Assembly (NCBI GenBank): GCA_028711705.1
Contig: JAQTRS010000008.1
Location: 1 to 58,506, forward strand
DNA length: 58,506 nucleotides
From: Candidatus Moraniibacteriota bacterium
GTDB lineage: Bacteria; Patescibacteriota; Minisyncoccia; Moranbacterales; UBA1568
Reading direction: 5' to 3'
The number at the start of each line of letters is the position of its first letter. Within the stretch, counting starts at the first letter, position 1. The translations under genes and the position numbers were made by a program. Below, in pieces: positions 50,741 to 58,506 of this stretch. The notes under the pieces are model-generated. The model searched no databases. It worked only from the letters and a program-made list of their open reading frames with translations, and had not been told where the DNA came from.

Positions 50741-51055
50741 ATGGCAATGGAATTTACCGATAAGAATTTCGAACAGGAAGTGCTGCAGAGCGACAAATTG
50801 GTCGTGGTTGATTTTTGGGCGCCTTGGTGCGGACCCTGCCAGATTATGGGGCCAATTCTTGAAGAGTTATCCGGCGAGGTGAAGGATATCGCGAAGGTGG
50901 GGAAGCTCAATGTGGACGATAATCCGGAGACCGCCTCCAAATATGGCATTATGTCCATCCCGACGCTCAAGATTTTCAAGGACGGAAAGAGCGTGAAGGA
51001 TTTTGTGGGTGTCCAACAAAAAGAAGCGCTTAAGGCGGAGTTGTCGAAATTGTAA
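50741..51055 (+). CDS. trxA: Thioredoxin
   Basis: A 104-aa thioredoxin. The active site is FWAPWCGPC (about residues 25-33), with the buried Asp in VVVDFW and the cis-Pro in SIPTLKIF. Length and all marks are canonical. It reduces disulfides in the cytoplasm; no thioredoxin reductase is in this window. It has its own promoter and is followed after 5 nt by yjbQ, likely one transcript. Confidence 0.97.
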   Translation: MAMEFTDKNFEQEVLQSDKLVVVDFWAPWCGPCQIMGPILEELSGEVKDIAKVGKLNVDDNPETASKYGIMSIPTLKIFKDGKSVKDFVGVQQKEALKAELSKL

Positions 51056-51060
51056 ATCCT

Positions 51061-51501
51061 ATGAAAATACACAAACAAAAAATAATGGTGGAAAGCAAGA
51101 CCCAGATCGAATTCATCGATATCACCGATCAGGTTCAGGATGTGATCGATCAGTCCGGCATCCGCGAGGGGCAAGTGCTCGTGTATGTCCCGCATACTAC
51201 GATGAGCGTGGGCATCAACCACAATGAAGCGATGCTGGTGCAGGACTTCACACGCATTTTGTACAAGCTGGTGCCGGTGGATGACCGTTACTCGCATGAT
51301 TTGTTCGAGCTGCGCAAGGAATCGATGTCGGATGGGCGGAGCAATGGGCATTCGCACTGCAAATCGCTGCTTATGGGATCGAGCGAGACGATCCCGGTGG
51401 AAAAGGGACGACTATACCTGGGTGATCGTCAGAACATCTTCGCCATCGAATTCGATGGTTCACGAAAAAGAGAGATTTCGATCCAGGTGATAGGTATGTA
51501 A
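51061..51501 (+). CDS. YjbQ (UPF0047) family protein, thiamin-phosphate-synthase-like
   Basis: A 146-aa protein with the UPF0047 marks: YVPHTTMSVGINHNE (about residues 41-55), NGHSHCKSLLMGSSETIPV (about 100-118) and LGDRQNIFAIEFDGSRKR near the end. The His residues of the central motif cluster around a putative metal. Some members show weak thiamin-phosphate synthase activity; the true role is not settled. The gene follows trxA by 5 nt. Confidence 0.9.
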   Translation: MKIHKQKIMVESKTQIEFIDITDQVQDVIDQSGIREGQVLVYVPHTTMSVGINHNEAMLVQDFTRILYKLVPVDDRYSHDLFELRKESMSDGRSNGHSHCKSLLMGSSETIPVEKGRLYLGDRQNIFAIEFDGSRKREISIQVIGM

Positions 51502-51588
51502 TCTGCGTGTCCGAGGGTCTGAAAAAAAGGGTCTTTTGAAGGAATGTTTGAATGAGATATAACCGCTTTCATGACCTAAATTACGTCT

Positions 51589-52209
51589 ATGAGCAGATTA
51601 GTCAATAATTTGATGCACCATGGATATCTCAGGTCCGATGCTGTGATCGATGCTTTCTGGGGAATAAGTCGCATTGAGTTTATCCCAGAGTACCTTTCCT
51701 CCGAATCCGAAGCGGATGTTCCTTTGCCTATCGGTTGCGGACAGACTATTTCCCAACCTCGCACTGTCGCGCTCATGCTCGAGCTTCTGCAGCCCAAAGA
51801 GAGCCAGATAATTTTGGATGTCGGGAGCGGTTCCGGGTGGACCAGTGCACTTTTGGCCTATATCGTCGGAAAAAAAGGGAAAATAATAGCGATTGAACGC
51901 TTGCATGAGATTTTTGAATTCGGGAAAAAGAATATCGATAAGTTCGGCTATGTGAGCGATGGCACTGTGGAATGCTATGAAGGGGACGGGTACTTGGGTG
52001 ATGAGGCTCATGCTCCGTATGATCGCATCCTCGTGTCTGCCATGGTGGATGAGATTCCCGAGGCGCTCAAACGGCAATTGAAGGTGGGCGGTATCATGGT
52101 TATCCCGGTGCATAACGATATCTGGTATATCGAGAAGCGGGGCGAAGACAATTTTTATAAGGAGGAGTTTCCAGGGTTTTCCTTCGTTCCGTTGGTTCAG
52201 ACATCATAA
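51589..52209 (+). CDS. pcm: Protein-L-isoaspartate O-methyltransferase
   Basis: A 206-aa SAM-dependent methyltransferase. LPIGCGQTISQPRTVALML is the family's isoaspartate-binding segment, ILDVGSGSGWTSALLA (about residues 80-95) motif I, and YDRILVSAMVDEIPEALKRQL the post-motif region. It repairs isomerised Asp residues in ageing proteins. The family's usual TA[AG]A in motif II reads VSAM here. It is 87 nt after yjbQ and 10 nt before mltG. Confidence 0.92.
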   Translation: MSRLVNNLMHHGYLRSDAVIDAFWGISRIEFIPEYLSSESEADVPLPIGCGQTISQPRTVALMLELLQPKESQIILDVGSGSGWTSALLAYIVGKKGKIIAIERLHEIFEFGKKNIDKFGYVSDGTVECYEGDGYLGDEAHAPYDRILVSAMVDEIPEALKRQLKVGGIMVIPVHNDIWYIEKRGEDNFYKEEFPGFSFVPLVQTS

Positions 52210-52219
52210 GATTGTTTGT

Positions 52220-53233
52220 ATGAAAAATGCACTGCGCATCCTCGTGGCATTGGGAGTATTGGCCTTGATAGGTCTTTTTGCTGTAGATTACCGATCGACC
52301 TCATCGCGCGGCGCTGTGCAGTCCGCGCAGGTGATTGAAATCAAGACGGGTGAGAACGCACTCGATGTCGGGGCGAAGCTTCAGGATGTCGGAATCGTTT
52401 CTTGGCAGGGGTATTTCATATACTATATTTGGAAAAAGGATCTGCGCCATGCGATCGTGGCAGGGAAGTATCAGTTGAACGGATCGATGGCTATTCCGGA
52501 GATAACGGAAGTGATCACGCGAGGCGAGGTGGTGCCCAAGGGTGTGACCGTCACGTTCCCGGAAGGCTGGGAGAGTCGGAAGATAGCGGATCGACTGACG
52601 GCCAATGCCCTGCCCGGGGACGCATTTCTCGCATTGGTCAACGACCCGTTGCCGGAATGGCGAAGAGAGTTTTGGTTTTTGCAGGATCTCCCGGAGAATG
52701 CTTCCCTGGAAGGATTCTTGTTCCCTGATACTTATACGTTCGCTTTCGATACGCCGGCCGAAGCCATCGTGAAAAGGATGCTTTCGGATTTTGAGAATAA
52801 GTTTCCTGATACAGCGAAGGAAAGTATAGAAAACCAGGGGAAAAAGGTGTTTGATATCGTCACGATGGCGAGTATCGTCGAGACCGAGGTGAAGACCGAT
52901 GCCGATAGGCGGATGGTGGCGGATATCTTTTGGCGCCGTATAGCGATCGGACAGCCCCTGCAGAGCGATGCGACCGTCAAATATGTGCGCAAGGAAAGCA
53001 AGGTGCAGCACTCTTTCGAGGAGACGCGCGTGGATTCGCCCTACAATACCTATGTCAATAAAGGTCTTCCGCCGGGGCCGATCAGCAATCCCGGACTCAA
53101 ATCCATGATAGCGGCTATCGCTCCGATACCGAATGACTATTTCTATTTCCTGAGCGATACCGCGACCGGCGAGACCGTTTTCTCAGTCACCTTCGACGAG
53201 CATGTGCGCAATAAAACACAACACGGACTCTAA
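52220..53233 (+). CDS. mltG: Endolytic murein transglycosylase MltG
   Basis: A 337-aa YceG family protein. An N-terminal membrane helix (ILVALGVLALIGLFAVDY) precedes a LysM-like subdomain, then LEGFLFPDTYTF (about residues 163-174), ASIVETEVK with the catalytic Glu (about 217), and SPYNTYVNKGLPPGPISNPG (about 272-291). MltG cuts nascent glycan strands and so sets their length. It fits with the murein genes ftsI, murF and murJ elsewhere in the window. Confidence 0.95.
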   Translation: MKNALRILVALGVLALIGLFAVDYRSTSSRGAVQSAQVIEIKTGENALDVGAKLQDVGIVSWQGYFIYYIWKKDLRHAIVAGKYQLNGSMAIPEITEVITRGEVVPKGVTVTFPEGWESRKIADRLTANALPGDAFLALVNDPLPEWRREFWFLQDLPENASLEGFLFPDTYTFAFDTPAEAIVKRMLSDFENKFPDTAKESIENQGKKVFDIVTMASIVETEVKTDADRRMVADIFWRRIAIGQPLQSDATVKYVRKESKVQHSFEETRVDSPYNTYVNKGLPPGPISNPGLKSMIAAIAPIPNDYFYFLSDTATGETVFSVTFDEHVRNKTQHGL

Positions 53234-53238
53234 AAAAT

Positions 53239-54300
53239 ATGGAAACCCTTCATAAAAAATGGCTGTTCGGGGCGCTTTCCTCGGTGATGTTCCTATGTTT
53301 CTTCTTCGGCTGGCTTGCGGTCAATCAAAATATCACAACTCCGGAAGCGAACGGGTGGCTTTTCCCGATCCTTTTATTTTCTTTGGGCATCTCGACGCTC
53401 TGTATTATCGCGTTCGTTTCGAAGGAGAAGCCGATCGTCATTGGCGGGGCCTTGCTTGCCTTTCTTCCGAGCCTGTTTTTCGTGCAGGATGCGAAGTTTT
53501 TACCGTTTTTGTGCGTCGGTATCGTCCTGAGCATCGTGGGACTGTTTTCCATGCGGAGGGATATGGGATTGAATATGCATATCAGCATACGCAGGAGCAT
53601 ACACCATGGAATCGGGTGGCTCATTTTTTCATTCTCCCTCGTTATCGCCTCGCTTTACTACATGCAGATACAGCATGCGAGCGGTGAGGAACTTTTGCAG
53701 AAACTCTCGCTCGACCAGACCTCGCATGCTGTGCTGACGCAGGCATTGGGACTTATGAATCCGGAGTTTCGGAAAGTCAATCAGGAAAATGTGACAGTGG
53801 ATGAGTTCCTGCTGAATTTTCAGAAGGATCAATCAACAGGAGATGAGGAAGTGCCGGCGCCCTCCGATGAGGAACTTCTGCAGATGGCCGGTATCATGCC
53901 ATCCGATCCGCGTGCGCCGCAGGCTTTGACTCAGATCAAAAAAAGCCTGAAAGATAGCACCGGATCCATCAATACGAAGCGTTTGGTGCTCGAGCAGGGA
54001 CGCCGCCAGCTTTCCGGTATCGTCGGGGTGCCGCTTTCCGGAAACGAGCCTATCGCGGATATCTTATCACAGGTGATCGATCAGCGCATCCGGACCTATT
54101 TCAGGCCCGATGTAGCGAATGGTTCCGCTTCCGTGCTGCCCTTTGTGCTCTCGGTCATTTTGTTCGTGACGCTCTGGTCATTGGGCGCCTTTTTAGGTAT
54201 CTTGTGGCGCTACCTTGCTGCCGCGATTTTCTTGGCACTGTGTTCTTTCGGAGCTATCAGGATTCAGAGGGTGATGGTGGAACAGGAAGTTATAGAGTAG
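53239..54300 (+). CDS. Unknown polytopic membrane protein, 353 aa
   Basis: Four helices in the first 110 residues (for example WLFGALSSVMFLCFFFGWL and FPILLFSLGISTLCIIAFV), a fifth at about 128-148, then a soluble central domain of about 150 residues with acidic and Gln-rich parts (DEEVPAPSDEELLQMAGIM), and two helices at the C-terminus. No family is recognised. It starts 5 nt after mltG, so it is likely co-transcribed and may work in the envelope. The palindrome element copy 3 follows the stop by 7 nt. Confidence 0.8.
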   Translation: METLHKKWLFGALSSVMFLCFFFGWLAVNQNITTPEANGWLFPILLFSLGISTLCIIAFVSKEKPIVIGGALLAFLPSLFFVQDAKFLPFLCVGIVLSIVGLFSMRRDMGLNMHISIRRSIHHGIGWLIFSFSLVIASLYYMQIQHASGEELLQKLSLDQTSHAVLTQALGLMNPEFRKVNQENVTVDEFLLNFQKDQSTGDEEVPAPSDEELLQMAGIMPSDPRAPQALTQIKKSLKDSTGSINTKRLVLEQGRRQLSGIVGVPLSGNEPIADILSQVIDQRIRTYFRPDVANGSASVLPFVLSVILFVTLWSLGAFLGILWRYLAAAIFLALCSFGAIRIQRVMVEQEVIE

Positions 54301-54307
54301 GTGGGAC

Positions 54308-54427
54308 GTGATTTGTGAGGGTGCATTATTTTTTTTGGGTACGGGTATTTTTCTGCTGAAAAATTCCTCGTCCTCGCGCCGCCGCGCTCGCAAGCCCCAA
54401 AAAAAATAATGCACCCTCACAAATCAC
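54308..54427 (+). repeat. Capped palindrome element, copy 3
   Basis: Arms 54308-54336 and 54399-54427 are perfect 29-bp inverted repeats (outer end GTGATTTGTGAGGG, inner end CATTATTTTTTTT). The 62-nt core (54337-54398) begins GGGTACGGGTATTTTTCTGC and ends CTCGCAAGCCCC. Its first hairpin reads ATTTTTC-TGCT-GAAAAAT where copies 1 and 2 have ATTTTTT-TGCT-AAAAAAT, a compensatory change. It lies between the 353-aa gene and the dnaJ control region. Confidence 0.92.
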
Positions 54428-54456
54428 TGATATCCACGGAATATGAGGAATTGACA

Positions 54457-54483
54457 TTAGCACTCACTTTGCGTGATTGCTAA
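54457..54483 (+). promoter_or_regulatory. CIRCE operator (HrcA site) of dnaJ
   Basis: TTAGCACTC (54457-54465), 9 nt, GATTGCTAA (54475-54483), against the consensus TTAGCACTC-N9-GAGTGCTAA with one mismatch. HrcA repressor binds CIRCE and releases it on heat shock. The hrcA gene itself is not in the window. Confidence 0.88.
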
Positions 54484-54505
54484 TTTTTGTATTTTTGGGT
54501 ATACT
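54477..54505 (+). promoter_or_regulatory. Promoter of dnaJ
   Basis: TTGCTA (54477-54482), 17 nt, TATACT (54500-54505). The -35 hexamer lies inside the right half of CIRCE, so bound HrcA would block polymerase. A TTGACA at 54451 also touches the operator but has no good -10 at the right distance. Confidence 0.7.
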
Positions 54506-54539
54506 TTTCTGTATGGATTGATGAATTAATATAGTGACT

Positions 54540-55637
54540 ATGGCAAAAGATTATTATGACATTTTAGGCGTATCCAAAGGCGCATCCGAGGACGAGATCA
54601 AGAAGGCCTATCGGAAATTGGCGCATAAATACCATCCGGATAAGAGCGGCGGGGACGAGGCGAAGTTTAAGGAGGCTTCGGCGGCATATAGCGTGCTTTC
54701 GGATAAGGATAAGCGCAAGCAATATGATCAGTTCGGTCAGACCTTCGATGGCGCGGGCGGCGGCGGTCAGGGATTCGGCGGTTTCGATTTCGGCGGTTTC
54801 AGCGGCCGGGGAAGCCAATCGGGTTTCGATTTCAGCGGCAGCGGATTCGAGGATATCTTTTCGGAAATGTTCGGCGGTGCGACCCGGGGCGGCGGGCGCT
54901 CCCGTGCGCAGTCGGGATCGGATATCCAGGTGGATGTCGAAATCACCTTCGACGAGATGGCTAGGGGTGTCAAGAAAGATATCCGTCTTCAGAAATTTTC
55001 TCAGTGCGCGACGTGCAAGGGATCGGGCGGCGAGCCCGGATCTTCCGAAGAAACCTGCGGCACCTGCCATGGCAAGGGGCAGATTCAGCGGACGGTCAGA
55101 AGCTTTTTGGGCGTCTTCAGTCAGACGGAAACCTGCCCGACTTGTCAGGGCAAGGGCAAGACTTTTTCGAAAAAATGCCACACTTGTCACGGGGATGGGC
55201 GGACGCGAACCGAGCAGACGATCACCGTGGATATCCCGGCGGGCATCCAAAGCGGGCAGGCCATCTCGCTTTCGGGGCAGGGCGAGGCCGGCGAGCACGG
55301 CGGTCATCCGGGGGATCTGTATGTCGTGGTGCGCGTGAAGCTACATCAGTATTTCGAGCGTAAAGGGGATGATGTCTTTTCGACGGCCGAAATCACCTAT
55401 GCGCAGGCGGTATTGGGCGATAAGATTGAAGTCGAGACGCTGGAGGGCGATGTGATGATGAAGATTCCGGCAGGGACGCAGTCGGGCGAGATCTTCCGCA
55501 TCAAGGAAAAAGGCATCCCGCATCTTCAGAAGTGGGGCAAGGGCGATCATATGGTGAAGATTGTCGTGGATGTTCCAAAGAAGCTCTCCAAGGAACAAAA
55601 GAAGCTTATTGAGGCCCTGCGGAAGCTGGAAGAATAG
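54540..55637 (+). CDS. dnaJ: Chaperone DnaJ
   Basis: A 365-aa type I DnaJ. The J domain starts [20 protein letters not shown] and has the HPD triad at about residues 33-35. A Gly/Phe-rich region spans about 75-120. Four zinc-finger repeats follow: [24 protein letters not shown] and CHTCHGDG, then the two substrate-binding barrels. DnaJ delivers clients to DnaK and stimulates its ATPase; dnaK and grpE are not adjacent. The ATG at 54540 is used; a GTG at 54534 precedes it by two codons. It is controlled by CIRCE. Confidence 0.97.
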   Translation: MAKDYYDILGVSKGASEDEIKKAYRKLAHKYHPDKSGGDEAKFKEASAAYSVLSDKDKRKQYDQFGQTFDGAGGGGQGFGGFDFGGFSGRGSQSGFDFSGSGFEDIFSEMFGGATRGGGRSRAQSGSDIQVDVEITFDEMARGVKKDIRLQKFSQCATCKGSGGEPGSSEETCGTCHGKGQIQRTVRSFLGVFSQTETCPTCQGKGKTFSKKCHTCHGDGRTRTEQTITVDIPAGIQSGQAISLSGQGEAGEHGGHPGDLYVVVRVKLHQYFERKGDDVFSTAEITYAQAVLGDKIEVETLEGDVMMKIPAGTQSGEIFRIKEKGIPHLQKWGKGDHMVKIVVDVPKKLSKEQKKLIEALRKLEE

Positions 55638-55648
55638 AAATGCAGCAG

Positions 55649-55677
55649 ACGGCGTTCGTGACGGAAGCGCCGTTTTG
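55649..55677 (+). terminator. Terminator after dnaJ
   Basis: ACGGCG (55649-55654) pairs with CGCCGT (55668-55673), followed by TTT. The U-run is short. Confidence 0.65.
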
Positions 55678-55760
55678 CGGTAAAATAAGGGTGTTAACCC
55701 TTCGGTGTTCGCAGCCGGTCGCACCTTGTCTGATAACAAAGAAAAATTAAGGAAAATATT

Positions 55761-55766
55761 TATACT
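55761..55766 (+). promoter_or_regulatory. Possible -10 of secA, implying a leaderless mRNA
   Basis: TATACT ends 6 nt before the secA ATG, so transcription would start at or next to the A of the start codon. No convincing -35 is seen, and a promoter farther upstream is possible. Confidence 0.35.
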
Positions 55767-55772
55767 ACTCTT

Positions 55773-58400
55773 ATGGGGATTTTCAGCACACTTTTCGGTT
55801 CCAATGAACGGGAAGTAAAGAAGTTTCGGGTATTTATGGAAAAGGTGAATGCGCAGGAGGCTGCCGTGGCCGAGCTTTCGGATGGGCACCTGAAGATGAA
55901 GACGCAGGAATTCCGTGATCGTCTCGCGAAAGGCGAAACGGTGGATGATTTGTTGCCGGAAGCGTTCGCTGTGGTGCGGGAGGCTGCCAAGCGCGTTATC
56001 GGTGAGCGCCACTACGATGTGCAGATTATCGGCGGCATCGCCTTGCATCAGGGGCGCATCGCGGAAATGAAGACCGGTGAGGGAAAGACCCTGACGTCTA
56101 CCTTGCCGATCTATTTGAATGCCTTGGAGGGGAAGGGCGTGCATGTCGTGACGGTGAACGACTATTTGGCCAAGCGCGACTGCAATTGGATGGGAAGCGT
56201 CTACGCATCCTTGGGACTTCGTACCACGTGTATCGTTGGGCAGGGCGTGTCGTATCAGTACGAGCCGCGCGTGATCGATGACAATGAGGTGAGCGTCGAT
56301 ATGGAAAATCTGATTCCCGTGACGCGAAAGGAAGCCTATGCAGCGGACATTACCTATGGAACCAATAACGAATTCGGTTTCGACTACCTGCGCGACAACA
56401 TGGTGCAGAGCATCGAGCAGATGACGCAGCGCGAACTGCATTATGCGATCGTGGACGAAGTCGATTCTATCTTGATCGATGAGGCCCGCACCCCGCTTAT
56501 CATCTCGGCACCGGATTCCGAATCGACGAAACTGTATCAGCAGTTCGCGCATATCGTTCCCCGATTGAAGGAGGAGCAAGATTTCGTGGTGGACGAGAAG
56601 ATGAAAGCGGTGACACTGACGGAAGAGGGCGTGAACAGGGTGGAGCAGATGCTCGGTATCGGCAATATCTATGAGAGCGGCAAAGTGCAGTATGTACATC
56701 ATTTGGAGCAGTCTTTGAAAGCCGAGTTCATTTTCAAGCGCGATCGGGACTATGTGGTCAAGGAAGATCAGGTGATCATCGTGGATGACTTCACGGGACG
56801 GCTGATGGAAGGCCGCCGTTATAGCGATGGTCTGCATCAGGCGATCGAGGCCAAGGAAAACGTGTCGGTGCAGAAAGAATCCCGCACGCTTGCGACCATC
56901 ACGTTCCAGAATTATTTCCGCCTCTACAAGAAGATGGGCGGTATGACCGGAACGGCGATGACCTCGGCCGAGGAATTCCAGAAGGTGTATGAGCTTGAGC
57001 CGATCGAGATTCCGACCAATAAGCAGATGACGCGCAAGGACTTGCCGGATGTGGTGTATAAGACGGAAGAGGCGAAGTTCCGCGCGATCGTGCAACGCAT
57101 TCGCGAGTTGCATATGACCGGACAGCCGGTCTTGGTGGGAACGGTGGCGATCGAGAAATCGGAATACTTAAGCGCGCTCCTCGGCAAGGACGGCATTGTG
57201 CACGAGGTTTTGAATGCGAAGAATCATGAACGGGAAGCGTCTATCATCGCGGAGGCGGGGCATTTCGGTGCAGTGACCATCGCGACCAATATGGCCGGAC
57301 GCGGTACGGACATCAAGCTTGGCGAAGGCGTCCGGGAAGTGGGCGGTTTGTGTGTGATCGGAACCGAACGTCATGAAGCGAGGCGTATCGACAATCAGCT
57401 CCGCGGTCGTGCCGGACGTCAGGGGGACCCAGGAGTTTCGCAGTTCTATGTGTCGCTCGAGGATGAATTGATGCGACGCTTCGGCGGTGAGAAGCTCAAG
57501 AACATGATGACCACGCTCGGGCTTCCGGAAGATGAACCGATTCAGAATGTCCTGATTTCGCGCACTATCGAAAGCGCTCAGACGAAGATCGAGGGCTTCA
57601 ATTTCGATATCCGCAAGCACGTTTTGGAATATGATGATGTGATGAACAAGCAGCGCGAGGTGGTCTATCGACGCCGCAAGGCCATTTTGACGACCGAGGA
57701 TATGCGAGAGGAAACGACCCAGATGCTCGAGGATGAATTCGAGCGCATGATCGGATTCCACACGGCGACGGAAGAGGGCACATGGAATGTCGGGGACATC
57801 GTTGCCGATGCGAGGAATATTTTCGCGGTCAATGAGGCGCAGGCGACCAAGAAGATCGAGAGCATCAGTGAAGATACCTCCAAGGACGATACCGAAAAAG
57901 TCGCATTGATACTCGCGTACTTCATGGATGAGGCGAAAAAATCATACGCTGAAAAAGAGGCCGGCATCGGGACTGATATCTGGAAAGGCGCCCAGCGCAT
58001 GCTGTACCTCCAGACCCTTGACACATTGTGGATGAATCACCTCGACGAAATCGACTACTTAAGGCATGGCATCGGCTTGCGCGGTTACGGTCAGCGCGAT
58101 CCGCTTATCGAATACAAGCACGAGGCGTACAATCTTTTCGTCGGCCTTTTGGACAATGTCCGCAACACGTTTTTGTCGACGGTTTTCAAGCTGGTGCCGG
58201 CCGTGCAGCAGGTCGTAGCACCGCCCGTGCAGCAGCTAGTGTATCAGGGTGCAATCGAGGGCGCATCCTCATTCGATTCAGAGGGTGGCAAGGGCGAGGC
58301 GCCGAAGCAGCAGCCGATCGTTAACAGCGAGGAAGTCGGACGCAATGATTTGTGTCCGTGCGGATCGGGCAAAAAATTCAAGAAGTGCCATGGAAAATAA
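55773..58400 (+). CDS. secA: Preprotein translocase ATPase SecA
   Basis: An 875-aa SecA. Walker A is AEMKTGEGKT (about residues 98-107), Walker B is VDEVDSILIDEARTP (about 227-241), the second nucleotide fold holds NMAGRGTDIKLGEG, and RGRAGRQGDPG follows. The C-terminus ends in the SEC-C zinc motif CPCGSGKKFKKCH, which binds phospholipid and ribosomes. SecA drives proteins through SecYEG, which would export the signal-peptide proteins and possibly pilins seen here. The reading frame is intact. Confidence 0.97.
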   Translation: MGIFSTLFGSNEREVKKFRVFMEKVNAQEAAVAELSDGHLKMKTQEFRDRLAKGETVDDLLPEAFAVVREAAKRVIGERHYDVQIIGGIALHQGRIAEMKTGEGKTLTSTLPIYLNALEGKGVHVVTVNDYLAKRDCNWMGSVYASLGLRTTCIVGQGVSYQYEPRVIDDNEVSVDMENLIPVTRKEAYAADITYGTNNEFGFDYLRDNMVQSIEQMTQRELHYAIVDEVDSILIDEARTPLIISAPDSESTKLYQQFAHIVPRLKEEQDFVVDEKMKAVTLTEEGVNRVEQMLGIGNIYESGKVQYVHHLEQSLKAEFIFKRDRDYVVKEDQVIIVDDFTGRLMEGRRYSDGLHQAIEAKENVSVQKESRTLATITFQNYFRLYKKMGGMTGTAMTSAEEFQKVYELEPIEIPTNKQMTRKDLPDVVYKTEEAKFRAIVQRIRELHMTGQPVLVGTVAIEKSEYLSALLGKDGIVHEVLNAKNHEREASIIAEAGHFGAVTIATNMAGRGTDIKLGEGVREVGGLCVIGTERHEARRIDNQLRGRAGRQGDPGVSQFYVSLEDELMRRFGGEKLKNMMTTLGLPEDEPIQNVLISRTIESAQTKIEGFNFDIRKHVLEYDDVMNKQREVVYRRRKAILTTEDMREETTQMLEDEFERMIGFHTATEEGTWNVGDIVADARNIFAVNEAQATKKIESISEDTSKDDTEKVALILAYFMDEAKKSYAEKEAGIGTDIWKGAQRMLYLQTLDTLWMNHLDEIDYLRHGIGLRGYGQRDPLIEYKHEAYNLFVGLLDNVRNTFLSTVFKLVPAVQQVVAPPVQQLVYQGAIEGASSFDSEGGKGEAPKQQPIVNSEEVGRNDLCPCGSGKKFKKCHGK

Positions 58401-58506
58401 AGGAATTCAATCGAATAAGAAGATGATGGCGGAAGCTTTGTTCAAGATAAAGCCATCGCCGAAGTACAAGGGCATCGGCGTTTTCGCGTTGCGGGATATA
58501 CCGAAA
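58390..58506 (+). CDS. SET-domain protein (partial, runs off the window)
   Basis: An ATG at 58390 overlaps the secA stop by 11 nt and is open to the window end (39 codons); a second ATG at 58423 is possible. The residues PSPKYKGIGVFALRDIPK match the SPIHGKGVFA-x-RDI opening of SET-domain protein lysine methyltransferases. Only this start is visible, so neither the catalytic NHS-type motif nor length can be checked. Coupling to secA by overlap suggests translation from the same mRNA. Confidence 0.55.
   Translation, partial: MENKGIQSNKKMMAEALFKIKPSPKYKGIGVFALRDIPK

Noticed and set aside
23357-54427. The three conserved cores as CRISPR repeats or IS ends
   Set aside because: They are tens of kilobases apart, not regularly spaced, in mixed orientation, and no cas or transposase gene is present.

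Overview
The window looks like a chromosomal segment of a Candidate Phyla Radiation (Patescibacteria, Parcubacteria-like) bacterium. The signs are a 16S rRNA gene interrupted by an intron carrying a LAGLIDADG ORF, a 16S gene that ends at a terminator with no 23S behind it, a type IV pilus cluster without the outer-membrane parts PilP and PilQ, two DUF4012 proteins, a small cell-wall/division cluster and almost no biosynthesis genes. TGA is used as a normal stop, which argues against the Gracilibacteria/SR1 code. The lineage is inferred from these features, not from a tree. Many promoters share a TATACT -10 hexamer, often 17 nt after a TTGACA-like -35.

Layout. 1-1106: 3' end of 16S, split by an 868-nt intron (105-972). 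1107-1408: post-16S spacer with a hairpin, a short antisense 23S-like fragment and a terminator. 1449-2229: a self-contained cassette (promoter, 177-aa unknown protein, terminator), present again in frameshifted form at 39051-39812. 2368-3879: cupin and YdjC/ChbG-like deacetylase. 3903-12584: type IV pilus cluster pilM-N-O-B, a lone response regulator, pilT, pilC and three tandem pilins. 12595-14488 (minus): PH-domain membrane protein, small membrane protein, ruvB. 14678-14989: a probable structured RNA with its own promoter and U-run end. 15514-19851 (minus): a 1008-aa protein with two complete PilB/GspE ATPase modules in one chain, and a GH1 glycosidase. 19907-24249: unknown protein, membrane GT2 glycosyltransferase, carbonic-anhydrase-like protein, ferric-reductase-like membrane protein. 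24281-26767 (minus): unknown protein and recG. 26834-31895: mraZ-rsmH-ftsL-ftsI-murF. 31882-33993 (minus): ADP-forming acyl-CoA synthetase. 34111-47148: an envelope/polysaccharide region (beta-helix protein, two GT4 enzymes, Wzz-like protein, two DUF4012 proteins, RmlA, GalU, MurJ). 47222-58506: lepA, a nucleotidase, a metalloprotease, thioredoxin, YjbQ, Pcm, MltG, a membrane protein, dnaJ under a CIRCE operator, secA, and the start of a SET-domain gene.

The most unusual structure is a family of three capped palindromes (23357-23474, 40748-40864, 54308-54427). Each has the same 62-65-nt core, but each core sits inside its own perfect inverted repeat of 26-29 bp, and the arm sequence is different in every copy. 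The core can fold into two small hairpins, one of which is supported by a compensatory base change. I know of no described element with a conserved core and private arms. The second is the 16S intron. It looks like a degenerate group II ribozyme (EBS1 hairpin matching the 5' exon, domain V- and VI-like hairpins at the 3' end) that encodes a homing endonuclease in place of a reverse transcriptase, and it resembles odd fungal mitochondrial rRNA introns. The tandem PilB-like ATPase and the ~277-nt RNA candidate also merit attention.
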